Positions 7,868-17,798 are shown, numbered from the stretch's first letter. The stretch is 64,000 nt of DNA from Vibrio hippocampi (GCF_921292975.1 NZ_CAKLCM010000002.1:1922001-1986000); one strand, 5' to 3'. Notes: generated by a model from the letters alone, not told the origin. Program-made: numbers and translations.

Positions 7868-9859
7868 TTAAGACTTACGCCAACGGTTTCTTCTACCGGG
7901 CTTTATCATGGTTGGTTTGACTTTGGGTTTTGGCATCAGTTGTTTCTCAGGAGCAAAATAACGACCTTGTCCACCATTGACGCCAAGGTCCAGTAAGGTA
8001 TACCACTCTTTCTTGGTTTCAACACCAACGGCTATCACCTCAGTAGGAGAGTCGCCACAGGCACCCACGATACTACGAACAAACAATTGGTTCTCATCGC
8101 GCTGATCAATTTTTCTAATCAAGCTACGATGCAACTTCAAATAATCAATATTAAGATCTTTGATGTAGTGGGTACTTACAATTGAGCGCCCCGCTTGTCC
8201 AACAATCACAACGCAGCCCAAACCAGATAGCATTCTAACCACAGGACGGATATAGTCCAGATGTTGTACCAATCTTGCTTCTGGAAACTCAAATGAGAGA
8301 AGAGTTCTGACAGATGTTGGGAGTTGCATCAACTCATCTCGAAACCACTTGAAGTAATTTTTGTTGGCAAAAGGTTCGACATAGAGATTGATCGACACAG
8401 GTAGAATGTCAGAAGAGTGCTTTATCTCTTTAAATACCTTGCTCAATACCGCTTTATCACAATGAGCCTGATATCCGACCTGAATCAATGCCGAATGGAA
8501 ACGAGATGCCTTAATAATACCACGCTCGGGATCTTCAATCCGAGCAAACACCTCTCGGTGCAAGGTTTTCAGGTCTTTGCCCTTTTCATGCCAATAACAA
8601 GGCTGGGAAAAGATAAGAATATTATCTGGCTGTAAGGCATGATCAAATAAGGTTCGCCAACGAACACTGCCTCTATCACCCATTTGCGAAGCTTGCTTGC
8701 TAAAGCGATTCCAACCATTTGCTTTCTGTAACTGAGCACTTTTTAATGCGGTTTCCGCTTCCGACATAATACGCCCGTGAGGCTCGCCTTCACTGTACAT
8801 GCTGACGCCGATATGGAACCAGTTATTTTCATCAAGCTGCCTAGGCGTGATCACTTTTTCTAACATGCGAATCGCTTGGGTCGCAATGTGGTCGACCTCT
8901 TTAATGCCTTGATGAGGAATGAATATTGCGAAATCGGATTCGTAGTAACGAGAGAAGATCACATCGGGATAGCGCTGGGTCACGTTGGAAAGAATCTCAC
9001 TGACTTCAACCAAAAACTCATCAGAAACGGTTTTACTGACCTGTTCTTGTACTTGGTCCCAATCTTCGATTCTAAACAGCAACACAGCGCCATTAGCACC
9101 ACTTTCTTGCAATGCGGATTCCAGTTTACTATCAAACAAAACGCGGTTGGCACTGCCGGTCAATGGATCAAGAAAGGTTTGTGAACGGATAAAGGTGTCA
9201 AAGCGGCTGCGCTCCTGACGAGCATCTTGTAACTCCTCAATGAGAATATCCAGCGCCTCACTAGCCGTATATGGCCACTCCCTGACATCACCTTTGGCAT
9301 ATTGCTCTACTCGACCACCGAGGATCATCCGCCCACGTTCTTCTAACAGTTCGGAGCCAATCAGTTGCAGCTTCAACCACTTCACACCACGCACTAAGCA
9401 GAAAACAATCAACGCAACGGCAAGGGTGACAGACCCCAAAGCACCAAACGAATATCGCAAATCTAAATACGGGGGGCGGACCAGAAACTCGACTTGATAG
9501 CCCTCATTGCGCTCCAATCGATAGGTATTACTGTATGCAAGATGAGAATCAATCAGTGGTGCGGTGTTCTTATATCGATAAATCACACCCGCGGGCGAAG
9601 AGAGTTCCATTTCAAGGATATTGCTCGCTTGCAGCATTTTTGGCATCCAGCGCTGCATCAGGTAAGCGGCATCCGGATCTTCTAACTCTTTATCAATAAT
9701 ATGAGTAATGCTCGATAAGTGCTGATTGAGATATTCATTACCCATTTTTTTGATCGACAAGGTACCGCCGACAAACAAAATAAACACAGCACTCATCACT
9801 ATCACGGTGACAAATGCCACTAAACGAGTACTGAGTTTTAGCGTAGGTGTTTGTCTCAT
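7868..9859 (-). CDS. mshH: MshH/CsrD-type degenerate GGDEF-EAL membrane protein
   Basis: 663-residue protein matching MshH of Vibrio and CsrD of enterics. In enterics CsrD promotes RNase E decay of the CsrB/C small RNAs instead of making or breaking c-di-GMP. Membrane helices are at about 13-33 and 138-158, with a sensor region between them. A GGDEF-like domain follows (about 220-385) whose signature reads YYESDF (about 305-310). The EAL-like domain has EVF at 436-438 in place of EAL. Both signatures are therefore inactive-looking. First gene of the msh operon, with a long non-coding region upstream. Role in Csr control here is inferred from the family. Confidence 0.92.
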   Translation of the reverse strand: MRQTPTLKLSTRLVAFVTVIVMSAVFILFVGGTLSIKKMGNEYLNQHLSSITHIIDKELEDPDAAYLMQRWMPKMLQASNILEMELSSPAGVIYRYKNTAPLIDSHLAYSNTYRLERNEGYQVEFLVRPPYLDLRYSFGALGSVTLAVALIVFCLVRGVKWLKLQLIGSELLEERGRMILGGRVEQYAKGDVREWPYTASEALDILIEELQDARQERSRFDTFIRSQTFLDPLTGSANRVLFDSKLESALQESGANGAVLLFRIEDWDQVQEQVSKTVSDEFLVEVSEILSNVTQRYPDVIFSRYYESDFAIFIPHQGIKEVDHIATQAIRMLEKVITPRQLDENNWFHIGVSMYSEGEPHGRIMSEAETALKSAQLQKANGWNRFSKQASQMGDRGSVRWRTLFDHALQPDNILIFSQPCYWHEKGKDLKTLHREVFARIEDPERGIIKASRFHSALIQVGYQAHCDKAVLSKVFKEIKHSSDILPVSINLYVEPFANKNYFKWFRDELMQLPTSVRTLLSFEFPEARLVQHLDYIRPVVRMLSGLGCVVIVGQAGRSIVSTHYIKDLNIDYLKLHRSLIRKIDQRDENQLFVRSIVGACGDSPTEVIAVGVETKKEWYTLLDLGVNGGQGRYFAPEKQLMPKPKVKPTMIKPGRRNRWRKS

Positions 9860-10352
9860 AAAATGCTCAAATCCTTTTTAAGCAATAACGACTTAAATTG
9901 ACGATATATAGGGTTATGGAAGAGGAAAACTGATGGTAGCTTTAATTTATAACAATCATTATAGTTATTGGTCCTATGATAGAGCTTTATGACAAACTTA
10001 ACAATTAATGTTACGTCAGAAACCATAAGCGCTCACATAAAAACAGAAAACCTGTTAACACCCTGAAATTTAGGGTAAAGCACTGTTTTTCCATCCCACT
10101 AAAGAAAAAATAGCACAGTTCCGTAACACGCTACGGCTAATTTTATAAATATTTCAATAAAAATACTTATAATTCAACACAATAGCAAAAATCTCATACG
10201 AACAGTAATGTTTCATCACTTTATGCGACGAATAGAGGAATTGTGTATCAAGAGGTGATCACAAATCGCATTCAATCTCACTGCGTTGTTCGCGTTTCGC
10301 ACTGTCATAAAAACACGCGCTGGCACCAAGACATGCTCTGCCACAAGACAAT
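9860..10352. other. Non-coding gap upstream of mshH
   Basis: About 490 AT-rich bases without a credible gene on either strand. It should hold the msh operon promoter and leader, but I could not choose one promoter with confidence. Visible structures are weak: a 5-bp hairpin at 10060-10076 (ACCCT/AGGGT) and a partial palindrome TAACA-N5-TGTTA near 10000-10015. A small RNA cannot be excluded or supported by eye. Confidence 0.5.
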
Positions 10353-10379
10353 AAAAAACCCAGCTCTGAAAGCTGGGTT
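10353..10379 (-). terminator. Rho-independent terminator of ssb
   Basis: Perfect 9-bp stem AACCCAGCT/AGCTGGGTT with a 5-base loop, followed on the minus strand by a run of six T. It lies about 50 bases beyond the ssb stop codon. Confidence 0.9.
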
Positions 10380-10427
10380 TATCAAATTCGTCAACGGCTA
10401 AATTAACTCGTTGTAAATGAACTCAAT

Positions 10428-10994
10428 TTAGAACGGAATATCGTCATCGAAATCCATTGGTGGCTCATTGTATTGAGGCTTAGGCTGTTGTGTAGGTTGC
10501 TGTGCAGCTGCTTGCTGCTGAGTTGGCTGTTGCACTGGCTGTTGAGGTTGACCCCAACCTTGTTGTTGCTGTTGCTGCATACCGCCTTGGTTCATGCCAC
10601 CTTGGTTCATACCGCCTTGCTGCATCGGTGCACCACCGCCTTGACGACCACCTAGCATTTGCATCACGCCATTAAAGCCTTGAACCACAACTTCTGTCGT
10701 ATAACGGTCTTGACCACTCTGATCTTGCCACTTACGAGTCTGCAATTGACCTTCAACGTAAACTTGTGAGCCTTTTCTTAGATACTCGCCAGCAACTTCA
10801 GCCAACTTACCAAACAGTGCAACACGGTGCCACTCTGTTTTCTCACGCTGTTCACCTGTCGCTTTATCACGCCAAGATTCAGAAGTCGCAATGGTAATGT
10901 TCGCCACGGCACTACCGTTTGGCATGTAACGAATTTCTGGGTCGTTACCTAAGTTACCCACTAGAATGACTTTGTTTACTCCACGGCTTGCCAT
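10428..10994 (-). CDS. ssb: Single-stranded DNA-binding protein SSB
   Basis: 188-residue tetrameric SSB protecting single-stranded DNA in replication, repair and recombination. The OB-fold takes up residues 1-110 (starts [16 protein letters not shown], with the [18 protein letters not shown] strand). It is followed by a Gly/Met/Gln-rich disordered linker with [10 protein letters not shown] repeats and the acidic tip DFDDDIPF that recruits partner proteins. Single gene on the minus strand, divergent from qstR. I found no CTGT-N8-ACAG LexA box upstream. Confidence 0.98.
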   Translation of the reverse strand: MASRGVNKVILVGNLGNDPEIRYMPNGSAVANITIATSESWRDKATGEQREKTEWHRVALFGKLAEVAGEYLRKGSQVYVEGQLQTRKWQDQSGQDRYTTEVVVQGFNGVMQMLGGRQGGGAPMQQGGMNQGGMNQGGMQQQQQQGWGQPQQPVQQPTQQQAAAQQPTQQPKPQYNEPPMDFDDDIPF

Positions 10995-11034
10995 GTTTTG
11001 CTCCGTAACTACACTCGCTTAAATTTAGCCACGT

Positions 11035-11062
11035 AGGATACCACGAACTTGCACAAGCTCAA
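11035..11062 (-). promoter_or_regulatory. Candidate sigma-70 promoter of ssb
   Basis: On the minus strand TTGAGC (11062-11057) and TATCCT (11040-11035) are 16 bases apart, about 40 bases before the ssb ATG. Matches to consensus are moderate, so this is only a candidate. Confidence 0.3.
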
Positions 11063-11255
11063 TAGCTGTTCTGTGAGTGAGCTCGTTTTTTTCATCTAAT
11101 AATCCTTATTGACCGATAACTCCACAGTCTATGTTAAATATCGACTTATCAATTACTTAATAGCATTTAATCCCATTCCAATTATTAAAACTCTGACTAG
11201 CCAATCAATCTTATTTTTCTCACTATCACTCTGAAAATCACCGAAAGGAAACCCG

Positions 11256-11900
11256 ATGAGAAAAGTAAATTACCAAAGAATCATTCAGCACATCACGATA
11301 AACAAACACTCTAGCCACCCTTTGATCAGTAGATTATCGCAACTCTGTGCCTCTCCTATCACCTCGATAGAACCTCAAGATCTATTGGAGGCGCTAAATC
11401 GCTTTCAAAATCGAATCCTACTGTTTGACTATGAGGAGGCATTAGAGTTATTTCAGCAAGTCGAGGAGTTGCCATTAATAAACAATGATTTCGAGACCAT
11501 TATCATTAACGTGCCCCATCAGTTGACGACGGAATTGCTGCTCCGGTTCGGTCATTCCAAGGGATTATTCTACCGTAGTCAGAGTCAAGAAGAGACAGCG
11601 CAAGGACTCGATGATGTCATCAATGGAGAGCTTCGCTTACCTAATGAAGTCTGCCGCCAACTTCTTTATCACTACCGACATATGGCGAAATCCATCCTCC
11701 CTCAAACCCTAATAAGCCTAAGTGGTCGACAGATAGAGATACTATCGATCTTAAAATCGGGGGCTACTAACTTACAAATCGCTGAGCAACTGTGCATCAG
11801 TGAATCGACCGTGAAATCGCACCTTTATCAAATTTTTAAGAAGCTTTCCGTCAAAAGTCGTGTGCAAGCAATCGCTTGGGCGAACCAGAACCTGTTATAG
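11256..11900 (+). CDS. qstR: LuxR-type regulator QstR
   Basis: 214-residue CsgD/VpsT-like regulator. A receiver-like N-terminal domain lacks an obvious phospho-acceptor. A C-terminal LuxR helix-turn-helix spans about 153-210 (LSGRQIEIL ... SESTVKSHLYQIFKKL). Its place between ssb and galU and its length match QstR of V. cholerae, which is turned on by TfoX and HapR and drives DNA-uptake genes and type VI secretion. At the place where VpsT has its c-di-GMP motif WLTR, this protein reads RLPN (127-130), so c-di-GMP control is unlikely. The start has AAAGGAAA upstream. Not seen here: the genes it would regulate. Confidence 0.88.
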   Translation: MRKVNYQRIIQHITINKHSSHPLISRLSQLCASPITSIEPQDLLEALNRFQNRILLFDYEEALELFQQVEELPLINNDFETIIINVPHQLTTELLLRFGHSKGLFYRSQSQEETAQGLDDVINGELRLPNEVCRQLLYHYRHMAKSILPQTLISLSGRQIEILSILKSGATNLQIAEQLCISESTVKSHLYQIFKKLSVKSRVQAIAWANQNLL

Positions 11901-11967
11901 TCGTGTCTTATAGTTTAGACTGTGCGCAACTAATCTTGTACTGCATTGTATTTGTAACATGGGTTAG

Positions 11968-11992
11968 ATAGCCTGATTAAAATCTAGGCTAT
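11968..11992 (+). other. Stem-loop downstream of qstR
   Basis: 7-bp arms ATAGCCT and AGGCTAT with an 11-base loop, followed by only a few T. Could be a weak terminator of qstR or a leader element of galU. No stronger terminator separates the two genes. Confidence 0.35.
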
Positions 11993-12062
11993 TTAGCAAG
12001 TTAGCTAGGTGATAACGGTTAGGCAGTACAATGGAATAAAAAATTAATAAAAGGGTTACAGC

Positions 12063-12935
12063 ATGATTAAAAAATGCCTATTTCCAGCGGCAGGTTATGG
12101 AACACGCTTCCTGCCAGCCACTAAATCTATGCCAAAAGAGATGATGCCTGTGGTCAATAAACCACTCATTGAGTATGGCGTCGAAGAAGCGATTCAAGCC
12201 GGTATGGATGGCATGTGTATCGTAACGGGTCGTGGTAAACACTCGATTATGGATCACTTCGATAAAAACTATGAGCTAGAACATCAGATCAACGGTACGA
12301 ACAAAGAAGAGTTACTGGTGGATATCCGTAACGTCATTGATAGTGCTCAGTTCACTTACATTCGTCAAAGAGAGATGAAAGGTCTAGGTCACGCCATTCT
12401 AACGGGCCGTGAGTTGGTGGGTGACAATCCTTTTGCCGTTGTTTTGGCGGATGACTTGTGTGTAAATGAGCAAGAAGGCGTTCTGGCGCAGATGGTATCA
12501 CTGTATAAGCAGTTCCGCTGCTCCATTGTTGCCGTTCAAGAAGTCCCTGAAGATGAGACGCACAAGTACGGTGTGATCTCTGGTGAAGCGATTAAAGACG
12601 ATATCTTCCGCGTCGACGACATGGTGGAAAAACCGGAAAAAGGCACTGCGCCAAGTAACCTTGCTATCATCGGTCGCTATATCCTGACTCCAGATATCTT
12701 TGAGTTGATTGAACAGACCGAACCAGGTAAAGGTGGTGAGATTCAGATCACTGATGCACTGCTAAAACAAGCAAAATCAGGCTGTGTTCTGGCGTACAAA
12801 TTCAAAGGCCAACGTTTTGACTGCGGTAGTGTTGAGGGCTATATCGAAGCGACTAACTACTGCTTTGAAAACCTCTACCTTAAAGACGAGAAAAAGTCTG
12901 AACTTGGAAAGTTTGCCACAAAAAAGGCATCATAA
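12063..12935 (+). CDS. galU: UTP-glucose-1-phosphate uridylyltransferase GalU
   Basis: 290-residue cytoplasmic enzyme that makes UDP-glucose from UTP and glucose-1-phosphate, feeding LPS core, capsule and exopolysaccharide synthesis. The nucleotide-binding motif GYGTRFLPATKSMPKEM is near residues 11-27, with the expected VLADDL and VEKPEKG motifs later. The length is normal. An AAGGG ribosome site precedes the ATG, and a strong terminator follows. Between qstR and uvrA, apparently transcribed alone. Confidence 0.98.
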   Translation: MIKKCLFPAAGYGTRFLPATKSMPKEMMPVVNKPLIEYGVEEAIQAGMDGMCIVTGRGKHSIMDHFDKNYELEHQINGTNKEELLVDIRNVIDSAQFTYIRQREMKGLGHAILTGRELVGDNPFAVVLADDLCVNEQEGVLAQMVSLYKQFRCSIVAVQEVPEDETHKYGVISGEAIKDDIFRVDDMVEKPEKGTAPSNLAIIGRYILTPDIFELIEQTEPGKGGEIQITDALLKQAKSGCVLAYKFKGQRFDCGSVEGYIEATNYCFENLYLKDEKKSELGKFATKKAS

Positions 12936-12990
12936 GCTCATCCAAGCCAAGACTCAAACTGGTTTCTGATTGTTCAAAAGCCAGTGACTA

Positions 12991-13024
12991 AAAAAAAACA
13001 GTGACCTAGGGTCACTGTTTTTTT
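12991..13024 (+). terminator. Terminator of galU
   Basis: 8-bp stem CAGTGACC/GGTCACTG (12999-13006 and 13010-13017) with flanking A and T runs, so the hairpin may extend and could act in both directions. Seven T follow on the plus strand. Confidence 0.93.
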
Positions 13025-13057
13025 ATCCAGTATTTCTTTGCACATATCTCACACTAT

Positions 13058-13083
13058 GTAATACTTGTCAGACTTAGTATTAC
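13058..13083. promoter_or_regulatory. 8-bp inverted repeat before uvrA
   Basis: GTAATACT (13058-13065) and AGTATTAC (13076-13083) form a perfect inverted repeat with a 10-base spacer. It ends 13 bases before the likely uvrA ATG and next to the AAGAG ribosome site. It is not a LexA box. As DNA it could be an operator; as RNA a hairpin next to the ribosome site. Confidence 0.5.
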
Positions 13084-13096
13084 AAGAGTGCCTGTT

Positions 13097-15919
13097 ATGG
13101 ATCAGATTGAAGTTAGGGGAGCCCGAACCCATAACCTAAAAAACGTAAACCTTACTATTCCTCGTGATAAATTAATTGTTATCACAGGCTTATCTGGATC
13201 AGGAAAATCATCGCTCGCTTTTGACACCTTGTATGCGGAAGGGCAACGCCGTTATGTTGAATCCCTATCAGCCTATGCTCGTCAGTTTTTGTCCTTGATG
13301 GAAAAGCCCGATGTTGACCATATCGAAGGTCTCTCTCCTGCCATCTCTATCGAGCAAAAATCCACATCTCATAACCCGCGATCTACGGTCGGTACTATCA
13401 CTGAAGTCTATGACTATTTGCGTCTGCTGTATGCTCGTGTGGGTGAGCCTCGCTGTCCCGAACATAAGGTTGCGCTGACTGCACAGACGGTTAGCCAGAT
13501 GGTTGATAAAGTCTTGGAGCTTCCAGAAGGCTCAAAAATGATGCTGCTTGCGCCTATTGTTAAAGAGCGTAAGGGTGAGCATGTAAAAACTTTAGAAAAC
13601 CTCGCTGCACAGGGCTTTATCCGCGCTCGTATTGATGGAGAAACCTGTGATTTGTCCGATCCACCGCCGCTTGAGCTACACAAAAAGCACACTATTGAGG
13701 TAGTGGTTGATCGCTTCAAGGTAAGAGACAATCTACAACAACGCTTGGCTGAATCGTTTGAGACAGCCTTAGAGTTGTCTGGCGGAATTGTTAACGTCGC
13801 TTGGATGGACGACAACGAACAAGAAGATATTATTTTCTCTGCCAACTTTGCTTGTCCTTATTGCGGTTATAGCATTCAAGAGTTGGAACCCCGTCTGTTT
13901 TCATTTAATAACCCAGCAGGGGCTTGCCATACTTGTGACGGTTTGGGTGTACAGCAATATTTTGACCCTGACAGAGTGATTGTCGACGCAAATTTAAGTC
14001 TGGCTGATGGCGCTATTCGTGGTTGGGATCAGAAAAACTTCTACTACTTCCAAATGCTCAACTCGTTAGCTGAGCATTATAAATTTGATATTTACCAACC
14101 CTTCAATTCTTTGAGCAAAAAAATCCAAGAGGTTATTCTCAAAGGTTCGGGACGTACCGAGATTGAATTTAACTACGTCAATGATCGTGGCGATCTGCGC
14201 GTTAAACGTCACCCGTTTGAGGGGATCCTCAATAATCTTGAGCGACGTTATCGTGATACAGAGTCCAATTCAGTTCGTGAAGAATTAACCAAATATATTT
14301 CGACCAAATCTTGCAGTTCGTGTGGCGGCACTCGCCTAAAAGAAGAAGCCAGAAACGTATTTATCGCCGACACGCCGCTCCCCTCTATTGTGGAAATGAG
14401 CATCAGCGATGCGATGAGTTTCTTCCACTCCCTTAAGCTCGAAGGACAAAAGGCGCAAATCGCCGATAAGGTAATGAAAGAGATCAATGACCGTCTGCAC
14501 TTCTTAGTGAATGTCGGTCTTAACTACCTCAACCTCTCTCGCAGTGCCGAAACGCTGTCCGGTGGCGAAGCTCAGCGTATCCGTTTGGCGAGTCAAATTG
14601 GCGCTGGGTTAGTTGGTGTCATGTATGTGTTAGATGAACCATCGATCGGTCTGCACCAAAGAGACAATGAGCGTCTGCTGAGTACGCTCACTCACCTAAG
14701 AGATCTTGGTAATACCGTTCTGGTGGTGGAACATGATGAAGATGCCATTCGTATGGCAGACCATGTGATCGATATTGGTCCTGGTGCTGGTGTCCATGGT
14801 GGCGAGGTAATTGCCGAGGGTACGGTGCAAGATATCATTGCCAGTGATGCCTCACTGACTGGTCAATACCTTTCGGGTAAGCGTAAAATTGCGATACCAG
14901 AAAAACGCACCCCCGTTGATAACAAAAAGCTGGTCAAGTTAACTGGCGCCACCGGTAACAACCTAAAGGCTGTGGATCTAACGATTCCAGTTGGCCTCTT
15001 TAGTTGTATCACTGGAGTATCTGGGTCTGGTAAATCAACCTTAATTAACGATACCTTCTTTAAGATTGCTCACACCCAACTAAATGGCGCGACAACCGCA
15101 GAGCCCTCTCCATATAAAAAAATCGATGGGTTACAGCACTTCGATAAGGTAATTGATATCGACCAAAGTCCTATCGGACGCACGCCGAGATCAAACCCTG
15201 CGACCTATACCGGCATTTTTACCCCTATTCGTGAATTGTTCTCTGGCACCCAAGAATCTCGCTCTCGTGGTTATAAGCCAGGACGTTTCAGTTTTAACGT
15301 ACGAGGCGGTCGCTGTGAGGCTTGCCAAGGAGACGGGGTCATCAAAGTAGAAATGCACTTCCTACCTGATGTCTATGTTCCTTGTGATATCTGTAAAGGC
15401 AAGCGCTATAACCGTGAAACCTTAGAAGTTCGTTACAAGGGTAAAACCATTGATGAAGTTCTCCAGATGACGGTCGAAGATGCACGAGAATTTTTTGATC
15501 CTGTGCCAGTCATTGCAAGAAAACTGCAAACACTGATGGATGTGGGACTGTCTTATATTCGCCTCGGTCAAGCGGCAACCACCTTATCCGGTGGTGAAGC
15601 ACAACGAGTGAAACTCGCTAAAGAACTCTCCAAGCGCGATACTGGGAAAACCTTATATATTCTTGATGAGCCGACAACGGGTCTGCACTTCCATGATATC
15701 GAATTGCTACTGACCGTTTTGCACCGCTTACGAGATCATGGCAATACCGTGGTTGTGATCGAGCACAATCTCGATGTCATTAAAACGGCGGACTGGGTTA
15801 TTGATCTTGGTCCAGAAGGCGGTCAAGGCGGCGGGGAAATCATTGCCGAAGGAACCCCGGAAGACGTCGCTAATGTCAAAGGTTCACATACTGCGCGCTT
15901 CCTCAAACCTATGCTATAA
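13097..15919 (+). CDS. uvrA: Excinuclease ABC subunit A
   Basis: Damage-recognition ATPase of nucleotide excision repair, about 940 residues, normal for the family. Two ABC modules are visible: Walker [10 protein letters not shown] at 31-39 and a second GVSGSGKST in the C-terminal half, each with an LSGGEAQR signature. Zinc-binding Cys clusters include CPYC/CHTC and CEAC/CDIC. I prefer the ATG at 13097 (MDQIEVRGA) over a GTG 9 bases upstream, because AAGAG lies at proper spacing to the ATG and orthologues start there. No SOS box was found upstream, unlike E. coli. Confidence 0.98.
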   Translation: MDQIEVRGARTHNLKNVNLTIPRDKLIVITGLSGSGKSSLAFDTLYAEGQRRYVESLSAYARQFLSLMEKPDVDHIEGLSPAISIEQKSTSHNPRSTVGTITEVYDYLRLLYARVGEPRCPEHKVALTAQTVSQMVDKVLELPEGSKMMLLAPIVKERKGEHVKTLENLAAQGFIRARIDGETCDLSDPPPLELHKKHTIEVVVDRFKVRDNLQQRLAESFETALELSGGIVNVAWMDDNEQEDIIFSANFACPYCGYSIQELEPRLFSFNNPAGACHTCDGLGVQQYFDPDRVIVDANLSLADGAIRGWDQKNFYYFQMLNSLAEHYKFDIYQPFNSLSKKIQEVILKGSGRTEIEFNYVNDRGDLRVKRHPFEGILNNLERRYRDTESNSVREELTKYISTKSCSSCGGTRLKEEARNVFIADTPLPSIVEMSISDAMSFFHSLKLEGQKAQIADKVMKEINDRLHFLVNVGLNYLNLSRSAETLSGGEAQRIRLASQIGAGLVGVMYVLDEPSIGLHQRDNERLLSTLTHLRDLGNTVLVVEHDEDAIRMADHVIDIGPGAGVHGGEVIAEGTVQDIIASDASLTGQYLSGKRKIAIPEKRTPVDNKKLVKLTGATGNNLKAVDLTIPVGLFSCITGVSGSGKSTLINDTFFKIAHTQLNGATTAEPSPYKKIDGLQHFDKVIDIDQSPIGRTPRSNPATYTGIFTPIRELFSGTQESRSRGYKPGRFSFNVRGGRCEACQGDGVIKVEMHFLPDVYVPCDICKGKRYNRETLEVRYKGKTIDEVLQMTVEDAREFFDPVPVIARKLQTLMDVGLSYIRLGQAATTLSGGEAQRVKLAKELSKRDTGKTLYILDEPTTGLHFHDIELLLTVLHRLRDHGNTVVVIEHNLDVIKTADWVIDLGPEGGQGGGEIIAEGTPEDVANVKGSHTARFLKPML

Positions 15920-15953
15920 CCCTAGGATATGTGAGAAATTTAAGGCAATATAC

Positions 15954-15986
15954 TGAGCAGACAATACGTCTGCTCATTGTTTTTTT
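15954..15986 (+). terminator. Terminator of uvrA
   Basis: 9-bp stem TGAGCAGAC/GTCTGCTCA with loop AATAC, followed by TTG and seven T. It ends just before the pglL ribosome site, so pglL probably has its own weak promoter or depends on readthrough. Confidence 0.93.
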
Positions 15987-16004
15987 GGAGTTCACCCACA
16001 CACC

Positions 16005-17753
16005 ATGGCGATTACCTTCACTAATGGCACCCAATTGGAGCGCAGTCCCCTAGCTCGTCCACCGCTAAATCGTAAGTTTTTGGTGGCGATGGTTGCCTTG
16101 TATCTAGTAGCAGTCCATCTGTTTTCTCCACACTTTCTTGCTACAGGCACCGGACTGAGCTTGTTATTTAATAACGCAGTATGGTTAGTGTTTGGCGTAG
16201 TGCTTGGCATTGGGTTGTATCAAATCGCCCGTAATCGATACTTTCGCTATAACAAACTTACCCTTGGCTTGTCTGCCTCATGCGTATTACTGCTCATACC
16301 CAGCTTTTATGGCGATGCCAATTTTTATTCGCTCACACCACGAATGATCGGTTTGCTGCTTGGTTTGCTGCTCTTTGTACTATTGCAACAATTTCTCTTT
16401 TCTAATAAACAAAAACAACGTTTACTTTGGTTAGTGTTGATCGCCGCTTTAATCGAAGCCGTGATTGGTTATGGGCAATACCTCATCATAACGCCGATTG
16501 ACGCCAATACTGCCGTTCGACCTGAGGGTGCATTTCAACACCCTAATACTATGTCGAGCATGCTAGCGACTGGGTTTATTATCTCTGGCTATCTATTGGC
16601 GCGTCTCTCACATAAATACAATCGTAAAGCAGCCAGTGCGATCACCTTATACCTCACACCTGTCATTATTATTCCACTGATTGTCATTATCGCCTCGCGC
16701 ACCGGATGGCTGTCTGCGGCAATGGGCGGTGTCATGCTGATTCCCTACCTTTATCGCCACTCCACTCGGAAACGATTTCGTGGTTGGGTATTTTCAACGC
16801 TATGCGGCTTGGCTATTGGGTTATTAATAGGTCTAAGTAACGCTGGCAGCCAAAATCTCATCACAACCAAGACACAGGTGAACGATTTTCGTACCACCCT
16901 CTACCCTCAAGCTTTGGATATGTTTATTGAAAAACCCCTAACTGGGTATGGCTTAGGGCAATTTGAGTCTGAGTACGTTGTCTACAGTGCGAGACAACAT
17001 CACCTGAACCCTCAATACCCAGCCGCGCTTGAAGGAGTAAGCCACCCGCACAATGAAGTGCTACTTTGGGGGATCGAAGGTGGGATCATTCCTATACTTG
17101 GACTCTTGTTGGCGGCGGGTCTGGTATTGACCCGCATCTACTACGCTAAAAAACAGACTCGTTTAGCCATACTGGCGTTAATATTGCCTATTTTCCTTCA
17201 CGCCATGTTGGAGCAACCTTTTTATCACTCCATGATTCATTGGATCACTTTTATCGTGTTGCTCTATTGGATTGATCAGCGTACTCCTCGATCATCTCGC
17301 ATCAATATATCAAGAGTGACCACCCACAGTGTCCGTGCTTTTGCCTTTATTGTACCCACAATGCTCGTTGTCGCTGTGAGTACTCATCTATACGGCCAAT
17401 ATCGTATCGACCAGTACAAGCAGCAAGAAATCGACGCCACTGCCCTAATCGATAGTAATAATCCTCTACTGAATCTAAACGGCAACTATATGTATGCCGT
17501 CAATCATGCCAAGTTAGATCTTGGATTGTCAGAGCAAAACTCACAGCGAATTATCGATTACATCAATTGGGCTAGCAAAGCGATTGCACGCCAACCAAAG
17601 CCTGAACTGTACCAAGGGCTACTCAACGCTTACCAAAGCCAAAATGCCTACAGTCAGATGCGACAAGTTGAAAGTGAAGCCTATTACCTGTTTCCAAACC
17701 ACGTATTCTCGGTCAAGGGTTCTCAAGCTGGCAGTGTGCTCAAACCAGAGTAA
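16005..17753 (+). CDS. pglL: PglL-type O-oligosaccharyltransferase (Wzy/WaaL fold)
   Basis: 582-residue polytopic inner-membrane protein with about ten or more hydrophobic helices and a soluble C-terminal tail. It has the Wzy_C/WaaL landmarks: RPEGAFQHPNTMSS, GYGLGQFESEY, and the periplasmic SHPHNEVLLWGIEGG loop whose His is typical of the active site. The family moves lipid-linked oligosaccharides to Ser/Thr of pilins or other exported proteins. V. cholerae carries a proven PglL just after uvrA, as here. Substrates are not visible. The GGAG ribosome site is 14 bases from the ATG, rather far. An O-antigen ligase role is the main alternative. Confidence 0.85.
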   Translation: MAITFTNGTQLERSPLARPPLNRKFLVAMVALYLVAVHLFSPHFLATGTGLSLLFNNAVWLVFGVVLGIGLYQIARNRYFRYNKLTLGLSASCVLLLIPSFYGDANFYSLTPRMIGLLLGLLLFVLLQQFLFSNKQKQRLLWLVLIAALIEAVIGYGQYLIITPIDANTAVRPEGAFQHPNTMSSMLATGFIISGYLLARLSHKYNRKAASAITLYLTPVIIIPLIVIIASRTGWLSAAMGGVMLIPYLYRHSTRKRFRGWVFSTLCGLAIGLLIGLSNAGSQNLITTKTQVNDFRTTLYPQALDMFIEKPLTGYGLGQFESEYVVYSARQHHLNPQYPAALEGVSHPHNEVLLWGIEGGIIPILGLLLAAGLVLTRIYYAKKQTRLAILALILPIFLHAMLEQPFYHSMIHWITFIVLLYWIDQRTPRSSRINISRVTTHSVRAFAFIVPTMLVVAVSTHLYGQYRIDQYKQQEIDATALIDSNNPLLNLNGNYMYAVNHAKLDLGLSEQNSQRIIDYINWASKAIARQPKPELYQGLLNAYQSQNAYSQMRQVESEAYYLFPNHVFSVKGSQAGSVLKPE

Positions 17754-17762
17754 TAACAAAAT

Positions 17763-17796
17763 AAAAATAGGGCGACTCAACAGAGTCGCCCTATTT
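17763..17796. terminator. Bidirectional terminator between pglL and exeB
   Basis: 14-bp perfect stem AAATAGGGCGACTC/GAGTCGCCCTATTT (17765-17778 and 17783-17796) with loop AACA. The T run is better on the minus strand, so it may serve exeAB (ending at 17907) as well as pglL. Confidence 0.9.
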
Positions 17797-17798
17797 AC

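Noticed and set aside
11072..11087. Possible CRP site (TGTGA-N6-TCGTT) between ssb and qstR
   Set aside because: Only the left half matches the consensus; the right half matches at 2 of 5 bases.
10995..11255. LexA (SOS) box for ssb
   Set aside because: No CTGT-N8-ACAG match found on either strand; the same is true upstream of uvrA.
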